Positions 21,307 through 30,270 of a DNA stretch of 33,319 nt are shown here, one piece after another (within the stretch, counting starts at the first letter, position 1; every line of letters starts with the position of its first letter). Below the pieces are notes generated by a model, which saw nothing but the letters and a program-made list of their open reading frames with translations, was not told where the DNA came from and did not search any database. The position numbers and the translations under genes were made by a program. Source of the stretch: Faecalibacterium sp. (GTDB lineage: Bacteria; Bacillota; Clostridia; Oscillospirales; Ruminococcaceae); NCBI GenBank assembly GCA_022652735.1, contig JALCRP010000022.1:1-33319 (forward strand), written 5' to 3'.

Positions 21307-23046
21307 ATGTTCAACGCAAGCGACGTGACATGGGTGCTGGTAGCATCCTTCCTCGTCTACTTCATGCAGGCCGGCTTTGCCCTGTGTGAAGCGGGCCTTA
21401 CCCGTGCCAAAAACACGGGCAACATCCTGATGAAAAATATGATGGACTTCTGCATCGGTACGCCGTGCTACTGGTTCATCGGCTTCGGCCTGATGTTCGC
21501 CGGGCAGGGCGCGCTGGTGGGCGGGCTGGATTTCTTCATTCAGGGCGACTATTCCTTTTTGGGGCTGGATCTGCCCATCTGGGTTTATGTCCTGTTCCAG
21601 ACGGTGTTCTGCGCCACGGCGGCCACAATCGTTTCCGGCTCGATGGCCGAGCGCACCAATTTCAAGGCCTACTGCATCTATTCGGCCGTGATCTCGCTGT
21701 GCGTTTACCCCATCTCCGGCCACTGGATCTGGGGCGGCGGCTGGCTGGCCGATCTCGGCTTCCATGATTTTGCAGGCTCCACCTGTGTGCACATGGTTGG
21801 CGGCGCAATCGCCTGCCTCGGCGCATGGATGCTCGGCCCCCGTATCGGCAAGTATGGCAAAGACGGCAAAGCCCGCGCCATCCCGGGCCATAACCTGACG
21901 GCCGCGGCTTTGGGCGTATTCATTCTGTGGTTCTGCTGGTTCGGGTTCAACGGCGGCTCTACGATCTGCGTTTCTACCGATGAAGCTATGACACTGACGG
22001 GCCTTGTGTGCGTTAACACAAACCTTGCCGCCGCTGTGGCCACCTGCACCACGATGCTCTTTACGTGGATACGCTACGGCAAGCCGGATGTCTCGATGAC
22101 GCTGAACGGCTCTCTCGCGGGCTTGGTTGCCATCACGGCCGGGTGCGATTGTGTCGATCCGTTCGGCGCGTTCTTCATCGGCCTGATTGCGGGCATTCTG
22201 GTAGTTCTCTCCGTCGAGTTCTTCGATAAGATTGCCAAGATTGATGACCCTGTGGGCGCGGTATCCGTCCACTTTGCCAACGGCCTCTGGGGCACATTGG
22301 CAGTCGGCCTGTTCTCCACGGGTGGCGACGGCGTCGGCAAGGGCCTTTTCTACGGCGGCGGCTTTACGCAGCTGGGCATTGAGGCGCTGGGCGTTGTTTC
22401 GGTGCTGGCGTATGTGCTGGCCGTAATGTTTATCGCCTTTAAGATTATCGACAAAACGGTTGGCCTGCGTGTGCCGGCACAGGTTGAGATCGAGGGCTTG
22501 GACATTCACGAGCATGGCCTTGCCTCCGCTTACTCCGGCTTTGCGATCTCCGATGTGACGGATTCCGGCATGGATGTCAACGCCAACACCGATCTGGGCG
22601 AGGATGACGCCGATAAGGCCTCCAAGGCGCAGATCGATGCGGCGGTACCTGTGGTAAAAGAGCAGGTCATCAAGGATGGCGTGTATGATACCGGCATGCA
22701 CAAGGTTTCCATCATTGTCAAGCTGAGCAAGTTTGATACCCTGAAAAAGGCTTTGAACGATCTGGGTGTCACAGGCATGACGGTGACGCAGGTGATGGGC
22801 TGCGGCATCCAAAAGGGCACCAGCGAAAAGTACCGCGGCGTCCCGATGGATTCGACGCTGCTGCCTAAAGTGAAGGTCGAAGTGATCGTATCCAAAATCA
22901 GCGTGGATTCCGTGATCGAAACCGCCAAGAAGGCCCTCTACACCGGCCATATCGGCGACGGCAAGATCTTTGTTTATAACGTTACACGCGTGGTAAAGGT
23001 ACGTACCGGCGAAGAAGACCTCGCCGCCCTGCAGGATGTTGAATAA
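21307..23046 (+). CDS. ammonium transporter fused to a C-terminal PII domain
   Basis: The product is 579 residues. Residues 1-385 are an Amt/MEP/Rh channel with eleven spans, D154, and the twin pore histidines H162 (STCVHMVGG) and H322 (SVHFANGLWG). After a charged linker (390-460) comes a complete PII (GlnB/GlnK-like) domain from M464: GVTGMTVTQVMGCGIQKG, then LPKVKVEVIV, TGHIGDGKIFVYNV and RTGEED. In most bacteria these are separate AmtB and GlnK proteins; here the regulator is tethered to its channel. The T-loop tyrosine uridylylated in enterobacteria (Y51) aligns with a methionine (M514), so that modification is unlikely. The ribosome site is AGGAGG at 21291. Confidence 0.95.
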   Translation: MFNASDVTWVLVASFLVYFMQAGFALCEAGLTRAKNTGNILMKNMMDFCIGTPCYWFIGFGLMFAGQGALVGGLDFFIQGDYSFLGLDLPIWVYVLFQTVFCATAATIVSGSMAERTNFKAYCIYSAVISLCVYPISGHWIWGGGWLADLGFHDFAGSTCVHMVGGAIACLGAWMLGPRIGKYGKDGKARAIPGHNLTAAALGVFILWFCWFGFNGGSTICVSTDEAMTLTGLVCVNTNLAAAVATCTTMLFTWIRYGKPDVSMTLNGSLAGLVAITAGCDCVDPFGAFFIGLIAGILVVLSVEFFDKIAKIDDPVGAVSVHFANGLWGTLAVGLFSTGGDGVGKGLFYGGGFTQLGIEALGVVSVLAYVLAVMFIAFKIIDKTVGLRVPAQVEIEGLDIHEHGLASAYSGFAISDVTDSGMDVNANTDLGEDDADKASKAQIDAAVPVVKEQVIKDGVYDTGMHKVSIIVKLSKFDTLKKALNDLGVTGMTVTQVMGCGIQKGTSEKYRGVPMDSTLLPKVKVEVIVSKISVDSVIETAKKALYTGHIGDGKIFVYNVTRVVKVRTGEEDLAALQDVE

Positions 23047-23126
23047 TTTTTGATTCACCGCGCCGCAGGGCGCGTGGAATACAAAGCCTCCTTTTTCTCC
23101 TTCTCTCTACAACTGCAAATTGCACA

Positions 23127-23160
23127 AAGGGGCCGCCTCTCAATGAGGCGGCCCTTTTCC
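23127..23160. terminator. bidirectional terminator between amt-PII and the holin-like gene
   Basis: GGGCCGCCTC and GAGGCGGCCC form a ten-bp stem, followed by TTTT on the plus strand. The stop codon of the converging holin-like gene (23140) lies in its loop. Confidence 0.85.
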
Positions 23161-23544
23161 TGTTTTGGCGCGCGGCATATCCGTTGTGCCTTTTTTGCCG
23201 GAAGGCGGTATTTTTGCGCCAGCCGCGGGCTGCGCCGCGTTTTGTGGGCGCGCCGCAGCGGCCTTTTCGCGCTGATGCTTGAGCTGATGCAGATACACAG
23301 CCCCTGCCGCGCACAAAAGCCCCTGCGTAACGCCTGTAAATACAATATCAAATACGCTTTGCAGGTTTGTCACCGGGACATTGGCCAGCTCGTAGCATAC
23401 AGCAAGCGCCACCCCGCAAGCGCCCAGCCTTCTCGGAATTTTACAAGCGTCCGCGCCGTTTTTCTTCATCAGCGTCGCGGCAAAGTTCAGCGCCGGGATC
23501 AGCGCCAGAAGCTCCGGCCGGACAAGGTTTTCCATCGTATACAC
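23140..23544 (-). CDS. Hol44-type phage-holin-like membrane protein
   Basis: The 134-residue protein resembles phage holins of the Hol44 type. ENLVRPELLALIPALNFAATLMKK is a first span, LGACGVALAVCYELANV a second, and FDIVFTGVTQGLLCAAGAVYLHQL a third, then a long basic, Ala/Gly/Lys-rich tail. Holins release cell-wall hydrolases or proteins across the membrane. This copy is not in the integrated element and has no endolysin beside it; related lone genes occur in Clostridia. I keep the GTG start at 23544 because AGGAGGG lies eight bases upstream; the ATG three codons later is farther away. Confidence 0.7.
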   Translation of the reverse strand: MYTMENLVRPELLALIPALNFAATLMKKNGADACKIPRRLGACGVALAVCYELANVPVTNLQSVFDIVFTGVTQGLLCAAGAVYLHQLKHQREKAAAARPQNAAQPAAGAKIPPSGKKGTTDMPRAKTGKGPPH

Positions 23545-23774
23545 ACCGGCATCCCTCCTGCTGCTATTCTATGTGCCGCCGGGTGTGGACGTGCATAGGG
23601 CCGCGCGTATGCGGGCCGGCAGTTTTTTTGTCTATCACGGCTATACGGCCAAGCGGCGCTTTCGTCCGCCGCGCAGATCGTGCCAAGCGGCGCCTCTTTG
23701 CCCAGTGCGTCTATACGCCCGAATGGGCCGATGCTTTCGCCCGGCCCGCATTTTCTTTGTCTGCTTTTTGCGTA
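23545..23774. other. gene-free stretch
   Basis: No gene with a credible start is visible between the holin-like gene and the terminator of the amidohydrolase gene. Confidence 0.4.
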
Positions 23775-23808
23775 AAAAAGAAAGGCAGAAAGCTTTGCGC
23801 CTTCTGCC
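23775..23808 (-). terminator. terminator of the amidohydrolase gene
   Basis: On the minus strand GGCAGAAGG and CTTTCTGCC form a hairpin followed by TTTCTTTTTT, about 110 bases after the stop of the amidohydrolase. Confidence 0.75.
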
Positions 23809-23920
23809 CCATATAGTATATGCTCATTTCCCGGAAAATATTCCCGTTCCGGCCGCACCGCACAAAATTTTATACGCCATGCCGATGCGCGCCGCGCCAA
23901 ATCCTGCCGCCCGTGGCCGC

Positions 23921-25213
23921 TTAAAATACCGAATCAAGCCATTCTTCGATTTGTGCGTCTTTTTTCACCTTCGGATGGTCGTAGCAAACCCCGCGGGCGA
24001 ACACCATCTCCGGCTCGGCCAGCGCGCGCAGATCTTCCAGCGGATTTTTCGCCGTCACCAAAAGGTCGGCGCACTTGCCCGGCTCGATACTGCCCGTCTC
24101 CTCGCTGATGTCGAGGATTTCGGCGTTGCCCAGCGTGGCGGTATGCAGCGCTTCGGCGTTTGTCACGCCGCAGTATTTTGCAAAGGCCCATACCTCGCGC
24201 CACATGTTGTACGGTGTCACAAGCGGGCAGGAGCAATCCGTGCCAAGGCCCACAGGAATCCCGGCCGCCAGCGCCTGCTTTGCGCCCTCCATCATGCTTT
24301 CCAGCAAAACCTCGCTGTTGTAAACGCACAGCTCGTTCAGCTGCGTCACCGCAGGCGGCAGTTTCGCCAGCGGCAGCGCCGGCGAAAGCGTGACGGTTAA
24401 AGAAGCGCCGCGCTGCAAAAACATCTCGATCAGCTCGGGCGTAAGGCGCGCGCCGTGCTCGATGGTATCCACGCCGTTTTCCAGCGCAACGCGGATGCCG
24501 TCGGTGCTCTCGGTATGGCTCGCCACGCGGAAGCCCAGCTCGTGTGCCTTTTCGCATACGGCAGAGGTTTGGGCCGCCGTCATTTTTACGATGCCCGGCT
24601 CGCCTTTTTTTGTGGCGTCCATCACGCCGCCCGTCACGCAGATCTTGATCCAATCCACGCCGCTGTCGTAATTTTTTTGCACGTAGGCCGAAAGCTGCTC
24701 GGGGTTATCTGAGCTGACGGCAAAGGTGTCATCGCCGTGGCCGCCCACGGCCGTAATGGCCGGGCCGGACACCAGCAGGCGCGGCCCCGCCAGCTTTTTG
24801 GCGCGGATGCGGTTGCGGACGCGCACGTCGGAATAGCAAAAATCCCCTACGGCGCGCACCGTTGTGGTGCCGCTTAGCAGCGCGGTTTTGGCGTTTTGGG
24901 CCACAAGCCGGTCGGCAACAGGGTGCCCCAGCGGCGAATTGACAAAGGCAATCACTTGCTTTTGCGGGCCGCCCCCGCCCAAAATCTTGCTGGGTTTGCC
25001 TGTGCCGAACAAATGGGCATGCAAATTGATAAGCCCCGGCACGACATAATGGCCGCCAAGGTTTACTTCGGCATAACCGGGCCGGCGCGGGGCGTCTCCC
25101 GGCTCTACTGCCGTGATGGTTTCATTCTCCAGATAGATGGCGCAATCGGGGCGCATTTCCGCGCCGCTGCCGCCGTCAAAAAGGTTGGCATGTGTCAACA
25201 CTGTTTTTTGCAT
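23921..25213 (-). CDS. amidohydrolase family protein (imidazolonepropionase/Xaa-Pro-dipeptidase-like)
   Basis: This 430-residue metal-dependent hydrolase has all the expected binuclear-site residues: H65-x-H67 (INLHAHLFG), K190 (WIKICVTGG, probably carboxylated), H233 (VASHTES), H253 (IEHGA) and D326 (GLGTDCSCP). The N- and C-terminal parts (GGHYVVPG, ISEETGSIEPGKCADLLV) form the usual small beta domain. The family hydrolyses cyclic amides and N-acyl or dipeptide substrates; the exact substrate is not predictable. The ribosome site is AGGAGGAC. It appears monocistronic, with its own terminator. Confidence 0.9.
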   Translation of the reverse strand: MQKTVLTHANLFDGGSGAEMRPDCAIYLENETITAVEPGDAPRRPGYAEVNLGGHYVVPGLINLHAHLFGTGKPSKILGGGGPQKQVIAFVNSPLGHPVADRLVAQNAKTALLSGTTTVRAVGDFCYSDVRVRNRIRAKKLAGPRLLVSGPAITAVGGHGDDTFAVSSDNPEQLSAYVQKNYDSGVDWIKICVTGGVMDATKKGEPGIVKMTAAQTSAVCEKAHELGFRVASHTESTDGIRVALENGVDTIEHGARLTPELIEMFLQRGASLTVTLSPALPLAKLPPAVTQLNELCVYNSEVLLESMMEGAKQALAAGIPVGLGTDCSCPLVTPYNMWREVWAFAKYCGVTNAEALHTATLGNAEILDISEETGSIEPGKCADLLVTAKNPLEDLRALAEPEMVFARGVCYDHPKVKKDAQIEEWLDSVF

Positions 25214-25352
25214 GGCTTGTCCTCCTGCCGCCCCGATGGGGCGTACTCTTTATTCTAGCGGTTTCCCTTTGCCAGAACAAGGAGAGCAAAAGCCAAAAAA
25301 CGTGTCCTTCTTTTGTAGTATCCTCTATATTTTGAGGATTTCAAAAGATTTT

Positions 25353-25386
25353 CTGCCGTTTTTGCGCGGCCGAGGCAAAACGGCAG
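25353..25386. terminator. hairpin after the yrvO-mnmA operon
   Basis: CTGCCGTTTT and AAAACGGCAG form a ten-bp stem about 25 bases beyond the mnmA stop. The T run on the minus side is weak (AAAATCTTTT), so its efficiency is uncertain. Confidence 0.5.
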
Positions 25387-25410
25387 GCCTTTTCCCCGCG
25401 CGGCGCCTCT

Positions 25411-26490
25411 TTATTTTTGCGGCGCAGCACAGATCACGCCCCCGCCCACAACGCGGTCGCCCTCGTAAAATACGGCCGCCTGCCCCGGCGTTATGGCGCG
25501 CGCCGGCGTATCCAGCATTACGCGCACAACGCCCGCAGGCCTCGCCGGGGCCACCAACGCCGCATATTTTTTTGCGTGATAGCGCGGGCACACGGCCAGC
25601 CGCATAGGCATTTGCGGCGCCGTGCCGTCCAGCCAGTTTACGCCGCCGACAAAAAACACCGTAGAAAACAGCGCCGCATTGTCGCCCAGCGTTACGGTAT
25701 TGGCAGCAGGGTTTTTGGCCGTCACATACAGCGGCGCGGCGGCCGAGATGCCGAGGCCCTTGCGCTGGCCCAGCGTATAATGCACATAGCCCTTGTGCTC
25801 GCCCAAAACATGCCCCGCCGCATCCACAAAGTTTCCGTGCGGATAGGCGCCGCCGCGCAGGCGCTCAAGAAAGGCCGCGTAATCGCCATCCGGCACAAAG
25901 CAGATGTCTTGGCTGTCATGCTTATGCGCATTGCAAAATCCCTGCCGCGCCGCGATGGCGCGTACTTCGCTTTTCGGCAGCTCCCCCAGAGGCAGCAGCG
26001 TATGCGCCAGCTGCGCCTGCGTCATCGCATACAGCACATAGCTTTGGTCCTTTTGCGCATCCAGCCCGGCGCGCAGCGTATATAGCCCATCTTCCTGCCC
26101 GATCCGCGCATAGTGCCCTGTGGCGACAAAATCGCACCCAAGCTGCCGCGCGCGCTCCATCAGGCGCGCAAATTTCAAGTAGCGGTTGCAATCGATGCAG
26201 GGGTTTGGCGTGTCGCCGGCCTCGTAGCCTTCGACAAAGCGGCGAATCACTTGCCCCTCGAAATCCGCCGTAAAGTTAAACACATGATACGGTATCCCGA
26301 TACGCTCGGCCACAGCGCGCGCATCTTCGATGTCGTCGAGGCTGCAGCAGGTACCCACGCGCCGGCCCACCGTCTCGTTTTCATACAGCTTCATCGTAAC
26401 GCCGATGCAATCATATCCCTGCTGCTTTAACAAAAAGGCGGCCACGCTCGAATCGACGCCGCCGCTCATGGCCACCAAAACCCGCTTCAT
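25411..26490 (-). CDS. mnmA: tRNA-specific 2-thiouridylase
   Basis: The 359-residue enzyme has the PP-loop SGGVDSS (9-15), the catalytic cysteine C98 in NPCIDCN and the second cysteine C197 in SQDICFVP, plus the GHYARI block (125-130) and a C-terminal beta domain. It thiolates U34 in the anticodon of Lys, Glu and Gln tRNAs, using ATP and sulfur passed from a cysteine desulfurase. It overlaps the upstream desulfurase gene by four bases (ATGA), the arrangement known for yrvO-mnmA in Bacillus, where the desulfurase serves MnmA directly. Confidence 0.97.
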   Translation of the reverse strand: MKRVLVAMSGGVDSSVAAFLLKQQGYDCIGVTMKLYENETVGRRVGTCCSLDDIEDARAVAERIGIPYHVFNFTADFEGQVIRRFVEGYEAGDTPNPCIDCNRYLKFARLMERARQLGCDFVATGHYARIGQEDGLYTLRAGLDAQKDQSYVLYAMTQAQLAHTLLPLGELPKSEVRAIAARQGFCNAHKHDSQDICFVPDGDYAAFLERLRGGAYPHGNFVDAAGHVLGEHKGYVHYTLGQRKGLGISAAAPLYVTAKNPAANTVTLGDNAALFSTVFFVGGVNWLDGTAPQMPMRLAVCPRYHAKKYAALVAPARPAGVVRVMLDTPARAITPGQAAVFYEGDRVVGGGVICAAPQK

Positions 26491-27638
26491 GCTGTTTTCT
26501 CCCGCAAATCCGTCACGATTCGCTTTACATTTTGTACTATATATTCTATTTGTTCCTTATCGTTATCTATCCCCAGCGAAAGCCGCAGCGCGCCCGCCGC
26601 CCATGCGGGCGGGATACCCATGCTTTGCAGCACCGCGCTCGGCTCCAGCGCGCCCGCCGAGCAGGCCGACCCTGCCGAGGCGCAAATGCCCGCCGCATCC
26701 AATAAAACCAGAAGCGGCTCGGATTCGACGCCCGCAAAGCAGAAGTGCACAATGCCCGGCGCACGGCGGCGCACATCCCCTGTCAGCCGCGCGCCCGGAA
26801 TCGCCGAAAGCCCCTCGATAAGCTGTGCGCGCAGCGCGCAAACCGCCGCCGCATCCTGTGGCATATCGCGGCGGGCCTGCTGCAAGGCGGCCGCCATGCC
26901 CACGATACCCGGCACGTTTTCGGTGCCGGCGCGCATGCCGCGCTGTTGGCTGCCGCCGCGCAGCAGCGGCGAAAGAGGCGCCTCCCGCCGGGCCAAAAGC
27001 GCGCCCACGCCCTTCGGCCCGCCGAACTTGTGTGCGGAAAGCGCAAGGTAATCTGCCTGCCACGCCTGCAAATCAATCGGCAGCTGCCCCGCGGCCTGTA
27101 CCGCATCTGTGTGGAACCAGACGCCGCGCGCACGGCACAGCGCGCCGATCTCGGCGGTAGGCTGCACGGTGCCGATCTCGTTATTCACGGCCATCACGCT
27201 GACCATCGCCGTATCAGGGCGCAGCGCAGCCGCCACGGCCTCTGGCACAAGGATGCCGCTTTGCGGGATGGGCAGCCGCGTCACGGAAAAACCCTTTGTT
27301 TCGAGCCAATTCAAAGTACGCAGCACGGCCGGGTGCTCGAAGGCGGCCGCGACAAAGTGCCGCCTGCCATGCGCCGCGCCCCATTCCGCGCCCGAAAGCA
27401 GCGCTTGGTTATCCGCCTCGGTGCCGCCGGAAGTAAAATACACCTCGCGCGCGCCGCACCCCAGCAGCGCCGCCATCGTGCCGCGCGCCTGCCGCACGGC
27501 TTCTGCGGCCCGTGCGCCGGCCGCATGCAGGCTCGAAGGGTTGCCGTAATCTGCGCCGAAATATGGCTGCATCGCCGCAAGCGCCGCCGCGCGCAAAGGG
27601 GCCGTGGCCGCATGATCGGCATAAATTTCGTGTTGCAT
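26487..27638 (-). CDS. cysteine desulfurase (NifS/IscS class, YrvO-like)
   Basis: The 383-residue PLP enzyme has H102 (FEHPAVL), D178 (WFHTDAVQ), the PLP lysine K204 (SAHKFGGPKG), and the persulfide cysteine C326 in SAGSACSAG. It takes sulfur from cysteine. No IscU or other Fe-S scaffold lies nearby, and the next gene is mnmA, so tRNA thiolation is its likely main job here. I start at ATG 27638, seven bases after GGAG; a longer frame upstream overlaps the promoter. Confidence 0.94.
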   Translation of the reverse strand: MQHEIYADHAATAPLRAAALAAMQPYFGADYGNPSSLHAAGARAAEAVRQARGTMAALLGCGAREVYFTSGGTEADNQALLSGAEWGAAHGRRHFVAAAFEHPAVLRTLNWLETKGFSVTRLPIPQSGILVPEAVAAALRPDTAMVSVMAVNNEIGTVQPTAEIGALCRARGVWFHTDAVQAAGQLPIDLQAWQADYLALSAHKFGGPKGVGALLARREAPLSPLLRGGSQQRGMRAGTENVPGIVGMAAALQQARRDMPQDAAAVCALRAQLIEGLSAIPGARLTGDVRRRAPGIVHFCFAGVESEPLLVLLDAAGICASAGSACSAGALEPSAVLQSMGIPPAWAAGALRLSLGIDNDKEQIEYIVQNVKRIVTDLREKTA

Positions 27639-27690
27639 CAGCGCACTCCAAACTTCTCTGCGTGTTTTTTTGTTCCAAAATCCTACCGAT

Positions 27691-27719
27691 AGTATATGTT
27701 GTATCCGTGCCGCTGTCAA
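27691..27719 (-). promoter_or_regulatory. promoter of the cysteine desulfurase-mnmA operon
   Basis: On the minus strand a perfect -35 TTGACA (27714-27719) and -10 TATACT (27691-27696) are 17 bases apart, about 55 bases before the start codon. Confidence 0.8.
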
Positions 27720-27751
27720 CAGCCTATGTATTTTGTAGGTTTATTCTGTCA

Positions 27752-27791
27752 AAAAAAGAGGGAGCCGCCTGATCCACGGTTCCCTCTTTTT
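27752..27791. terminator. terminator after the BASS transporter gene
   Basis: AAAAAGAGGGA (27753-27763) and TCCCTCTTTTT (27781-27791) make a bidirectional terminator separating the dehydrogenase-BASS unit from the desulfurase promoter. Confidence 0.85.
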
Positions 27792-27823
27792 GCTTTCCGG
27801 CAAGGGGATGCAGTACCCTTGCG

Positions 27824-28900
27824 TCAGGCAGTTTCCGCCTGTGCCGAAGCCGCCGGCTCCGCAACGGCGGTTTCTTCGTCGGGGCGGCTGGCGAAAAAGT
27901 TCGCCACTACCGGGCCAACCACCTGATGAATAACCGTCGCGGCCACGCACGGCAGCACCGCCAGCGTCCCGGCAAAAGCGGTATTCGCCAGCGTACAGCT
28001 CAAGCCGCTGTTTTGCAGGCCAACTTCCAGCGAAAGCGTCCGCACCTTTGCCTCGCTGAAATGGAACACCTTTGCAATGGCGTAGCCCGCGGCCAGCCCA
28101 AGCACATGATGCAGCAAAACGGCCAGCGCAGTTACGGCGACGATCGCCACGCCGTTTTGCGTAAAGGCGGATTGGTTCGGCCCGACGCACATACCGATCA
28201 CAAGCAGGATGCAGACGGTAGAAACCAGCACCAGCAGTTTCTTTGCCTTTTCCACGCGCTCGCCAAGCAGGGCATGGACACCAAGCCCCAGCAAAATCGG
28301 CAGCAGCACCACCACCACGATGGAAAAGAACATGCTCCAGAAATCCACGGCCACCCACTGGCCCGCCAGCGCCAGCGTCAGCGCTGGCGTCAAAACAGGC
28401 GCAAGCAGCGTCGTGCACATGGTAATCGTGATAGAAAGCGCCACATCGCCCTTTGCCAGAAAGGTCATCACGTTTGAGGCCGTGCCGCCCGGCACACACC
28501 CGAGCAGCACCAGCCCCACGGCCAGCTGCGCGCACACTTCCGGCCCGCCGACGCCCATCAGGCTTACCAGTTTTGCTACAAGCCAGCCGAAGCCCGCCAT
28601 GCAGACATACTGGCTGCAAATGCCGATCAGCACATCACGCGGCCGCCGCAGGATTAGCACAAAATCCGCGGTTTTCAGCGTCATGCCCATCCCGAACATG
28701 ATTACGCCCAGCAGCAAATTTACAAAGCCAAGCTTTGCAAAATGTGCCCCCATAAACGGCACCCATGAGAGATCAACATTCACGCTGCCCGCCAGCGCAA
28801 CCCAGAACCCCGGCACCAGCAGCGCGCACACCGCCACCAGCACCGAAAGCAGGGCCAAGTTTTTATTGAGCACATCGGCAGCTCGATTCCACACTTTCAT
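27824..28900 (-). CDS. BASS-family (bile acid:Na+ symporter-like) transporter
   Basis: The 358-residue membrane protein has about nine or ten spans. The two conserved crossover regions of the family are present: LLGCVPGGTASNVMTFLAK (about 132-150) and LEVGLQNSGLSCTLANTAF (about 291-309). Family members move bile acids, pantoate, 2-oxo acids or other organic anions with Na+; the substrate here is unknown. I start at ATG 28900, preceded by AAAAGGAG; the longer frame upstream runs into the neighbouring gene. It follows the iron-type dehydrogenase gene by 73 bases and is probably co-transcribed with it. Confidence 0.9.
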   Translation of the reverse strand: MKVWNRAADVLNKNLALLSVLVAVCALLVPGFWVALAGSVNVDLSWVPFMGAHFAKLGFVNLLLGVIMFGMGMTLKTADFVLILRRPRDVLIGICSQYVCMAGFGWLVAKLVSLMGVGGPEVCAQLAVGLVLLGCVPGGTASNVMTFLAKGDVALSITITMCTTLLAPVLTPALTLALAGQWVAVDFWSMFFSIVVVVLLPILLGLGVHALLGERVEKAKKLLVLVSTVCILLVIGMCVGPNQSAFTQNGVAIVAVTALAVLLHHVLGLAAGYAIAKVFHFSEAKVRTLSLEVGLQNSGLSCTLANTAFAGTLAVLPCVAATVIHQVVGPVVANFFASRPDEETAVAEPAASAQAETA

Positions 28901-28973
28901 ACCAATTCTCCTTTTCCGTTTAATCCTTTTCCCACAAAAATATCTGCAAACCGCCCCAAGGCGGGCGGCAGGC

Positions 28974-30077
28974 TTACTGTTTTGCCAGATAGGCGCGCCC
29001 TGCGGCATCCGCATCGCGCATGGCCTGCATAAAGGCCTCCTTTGTAACCGCGTAGGGCGCGCGCGTCCATTCCAGCACGGTGGCCGCTTTGTCGGCAACC
29101 GTCTGCAAATCTTTTTCCGCGAGATCCACCTGCGCCAGCGTTACCGGCAGCCCGATCGAATGGTTGAAGGCCAGCAGGCGATCCCGCTCGGCAAACTGGC
29201 GATCGTAGGTCAGCAGCGTCAATACGCCGAACGAGACGATCTCGCCGTGCAGATGCTGCCCGCCCGAAGCCGGCACCATTGTGGCGCCGTAATATACGCA
29301 ATGGGCAAGGCTGGAATTGTAGTAGTATTTTTCGCCTGCGCTTGTCAGGTTCGAGACAATGCCCGTCGAAACGATGATGTCCAGCGCAACCTGCTCCAGC
29401 TCATAGCCGGCCTGTTTTTGCTGTACCTGCCGCATGGCTTTCGCGCCGCATTCCACGAGCGGGTTTGTGCAGGCGCGCGCCAGCTGCGCGCCCAGCAGCG
29501 GCGTATGAAACAGCTCTTTGCCGCGCGTTGCAAGCTCTACCTCGCACTCTTTAGAAAGGGCATCACCGATGCCGGCCCAGAGCAGACGCTCCGGTGCTTC
29601 CGCGATCACCTGCGTGTTGATGAAGGTGTGCTCCGGGCAGCGCGTCGGGTAAAAATAGTTGCAGAAGGTATCGTCCGCGTTGTAGAACACGCCGATCGCC
29701 GTGCAGGCTGCGCAGTTCGAGGCGATCGTCGGGAAAGTAAACAGCGGCTTATCCAGATGCTCTGCCACGGCTTTGCAGGTATCCACGGCGCGCCCGCCGC
29801 CCACGCCGAAAATCATATCGGCATTTTTTACGGCGTCCATTGCTTCGAGCTTTTCTACGTTTTCATATGTGGAGTTTCCGCCGTACCAAACGGGCTCGCT
29901 TAGGGTAAACGGTTCCTCTTTCATGGCGGCCTTCAAAACAGGATACGCCTTTTCCAGCGCTGTTTTTCCGCCGATCACGGCCGCAGTGCGGCCAAAGCGC
30001 CGCACCACGCTGTAAACTTCCCCATAGCAATCCGGGCCGACGCTCCATGCGGGCAGGCAATCTGTGTAGCTTTTCAT
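28974..30077 (-). CDS. iron-containing alcohol dehydrogenase family (glycerol-dehydrogenase-like)
   Basis: The 367-residue protein has the NAD-binding GVGGGRAVDTCK (91-102) and TFPTIASNCAA (114-124). Metal ligands are D172 (GIGDALSKECE), H259 (SSLAHCVYYG) and H277 (QHLHGE), as in GldA-type enzymes. The reaction would be NAD-dependent oxidation of an alcohol or reduction of a carbonyl; the substrate is not evident. A T-box leader lies upstream on the same strand (30271-30562), suggesting control by an uncharged tRNA, and the BASS transporter follows. The ribosome site is AAAGGAGC. The 190 bases between the T-box terminator and the start hold no gene that I can support. Confidence 0.88.
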   Translation of the reverse strand: MKSYTDCLPAWSVGPDCYGEVYSVVRRFGRTAAVIGGKTALEKAYPVLKAAMKEEPFTLSEPVWYGGNSTYENVEKLEAMDAVKNADMIFGVGGGRAVDTCKAVAEHLDKPLFTFPTIASNCAACTAIGVFYNADDTFCNYFYPTRCPEHTFINTQVIAEAPERLLWAGIGDALSKECEVELATRGKELFHTPLLGAQLARACTNPLVECGAKAMRQVQQKQAGYELEQVALDIIVSTGIVSNLTSAGEKYYYNSSLAHCVYYGATMVPASGGQHLHGEIVSFGVLTLLTYDRQFAERDRLLAFNHSIGLPVTLAQVDLAEKDLQTVADKAATVLEWTRAPYAVTKEAFMQAMRDADAAGRAYLAKQ

Positions 30078-30270
30078 TTTCTCCGTGCTCCTTTCCCTCT
30101 GTCAGGGGCGATGCCGCACATTGGGCGGCGCCAAGCGCCGTTTTGTTATGTGCGGGTTCGCCCAAGATCCTAAACCTTTGCCGCGGGGCGATGGCTTTTT
30201 CGGGCAAAAAGTTTTTGTGCGCCGCGTTGCTTTTCGTTTGGCGCGCCTGCATCCCTGCCCAAAACCATAA

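Noticed and set aside
21289..23058. A 589-codon minus-strand frame covering the amt-PII gene
   Set aside because: It is the mirror of a clearly conserved gene, with shadow-type composition and no recognisable domain.
28209..29903. A 564-codon plus-strand frame across the BASS and dehydrogenase genes
   Set aside because: It is antisense to two genes with conserved motifs, and its product is Ser/Thr/Pro-rich without any domain.
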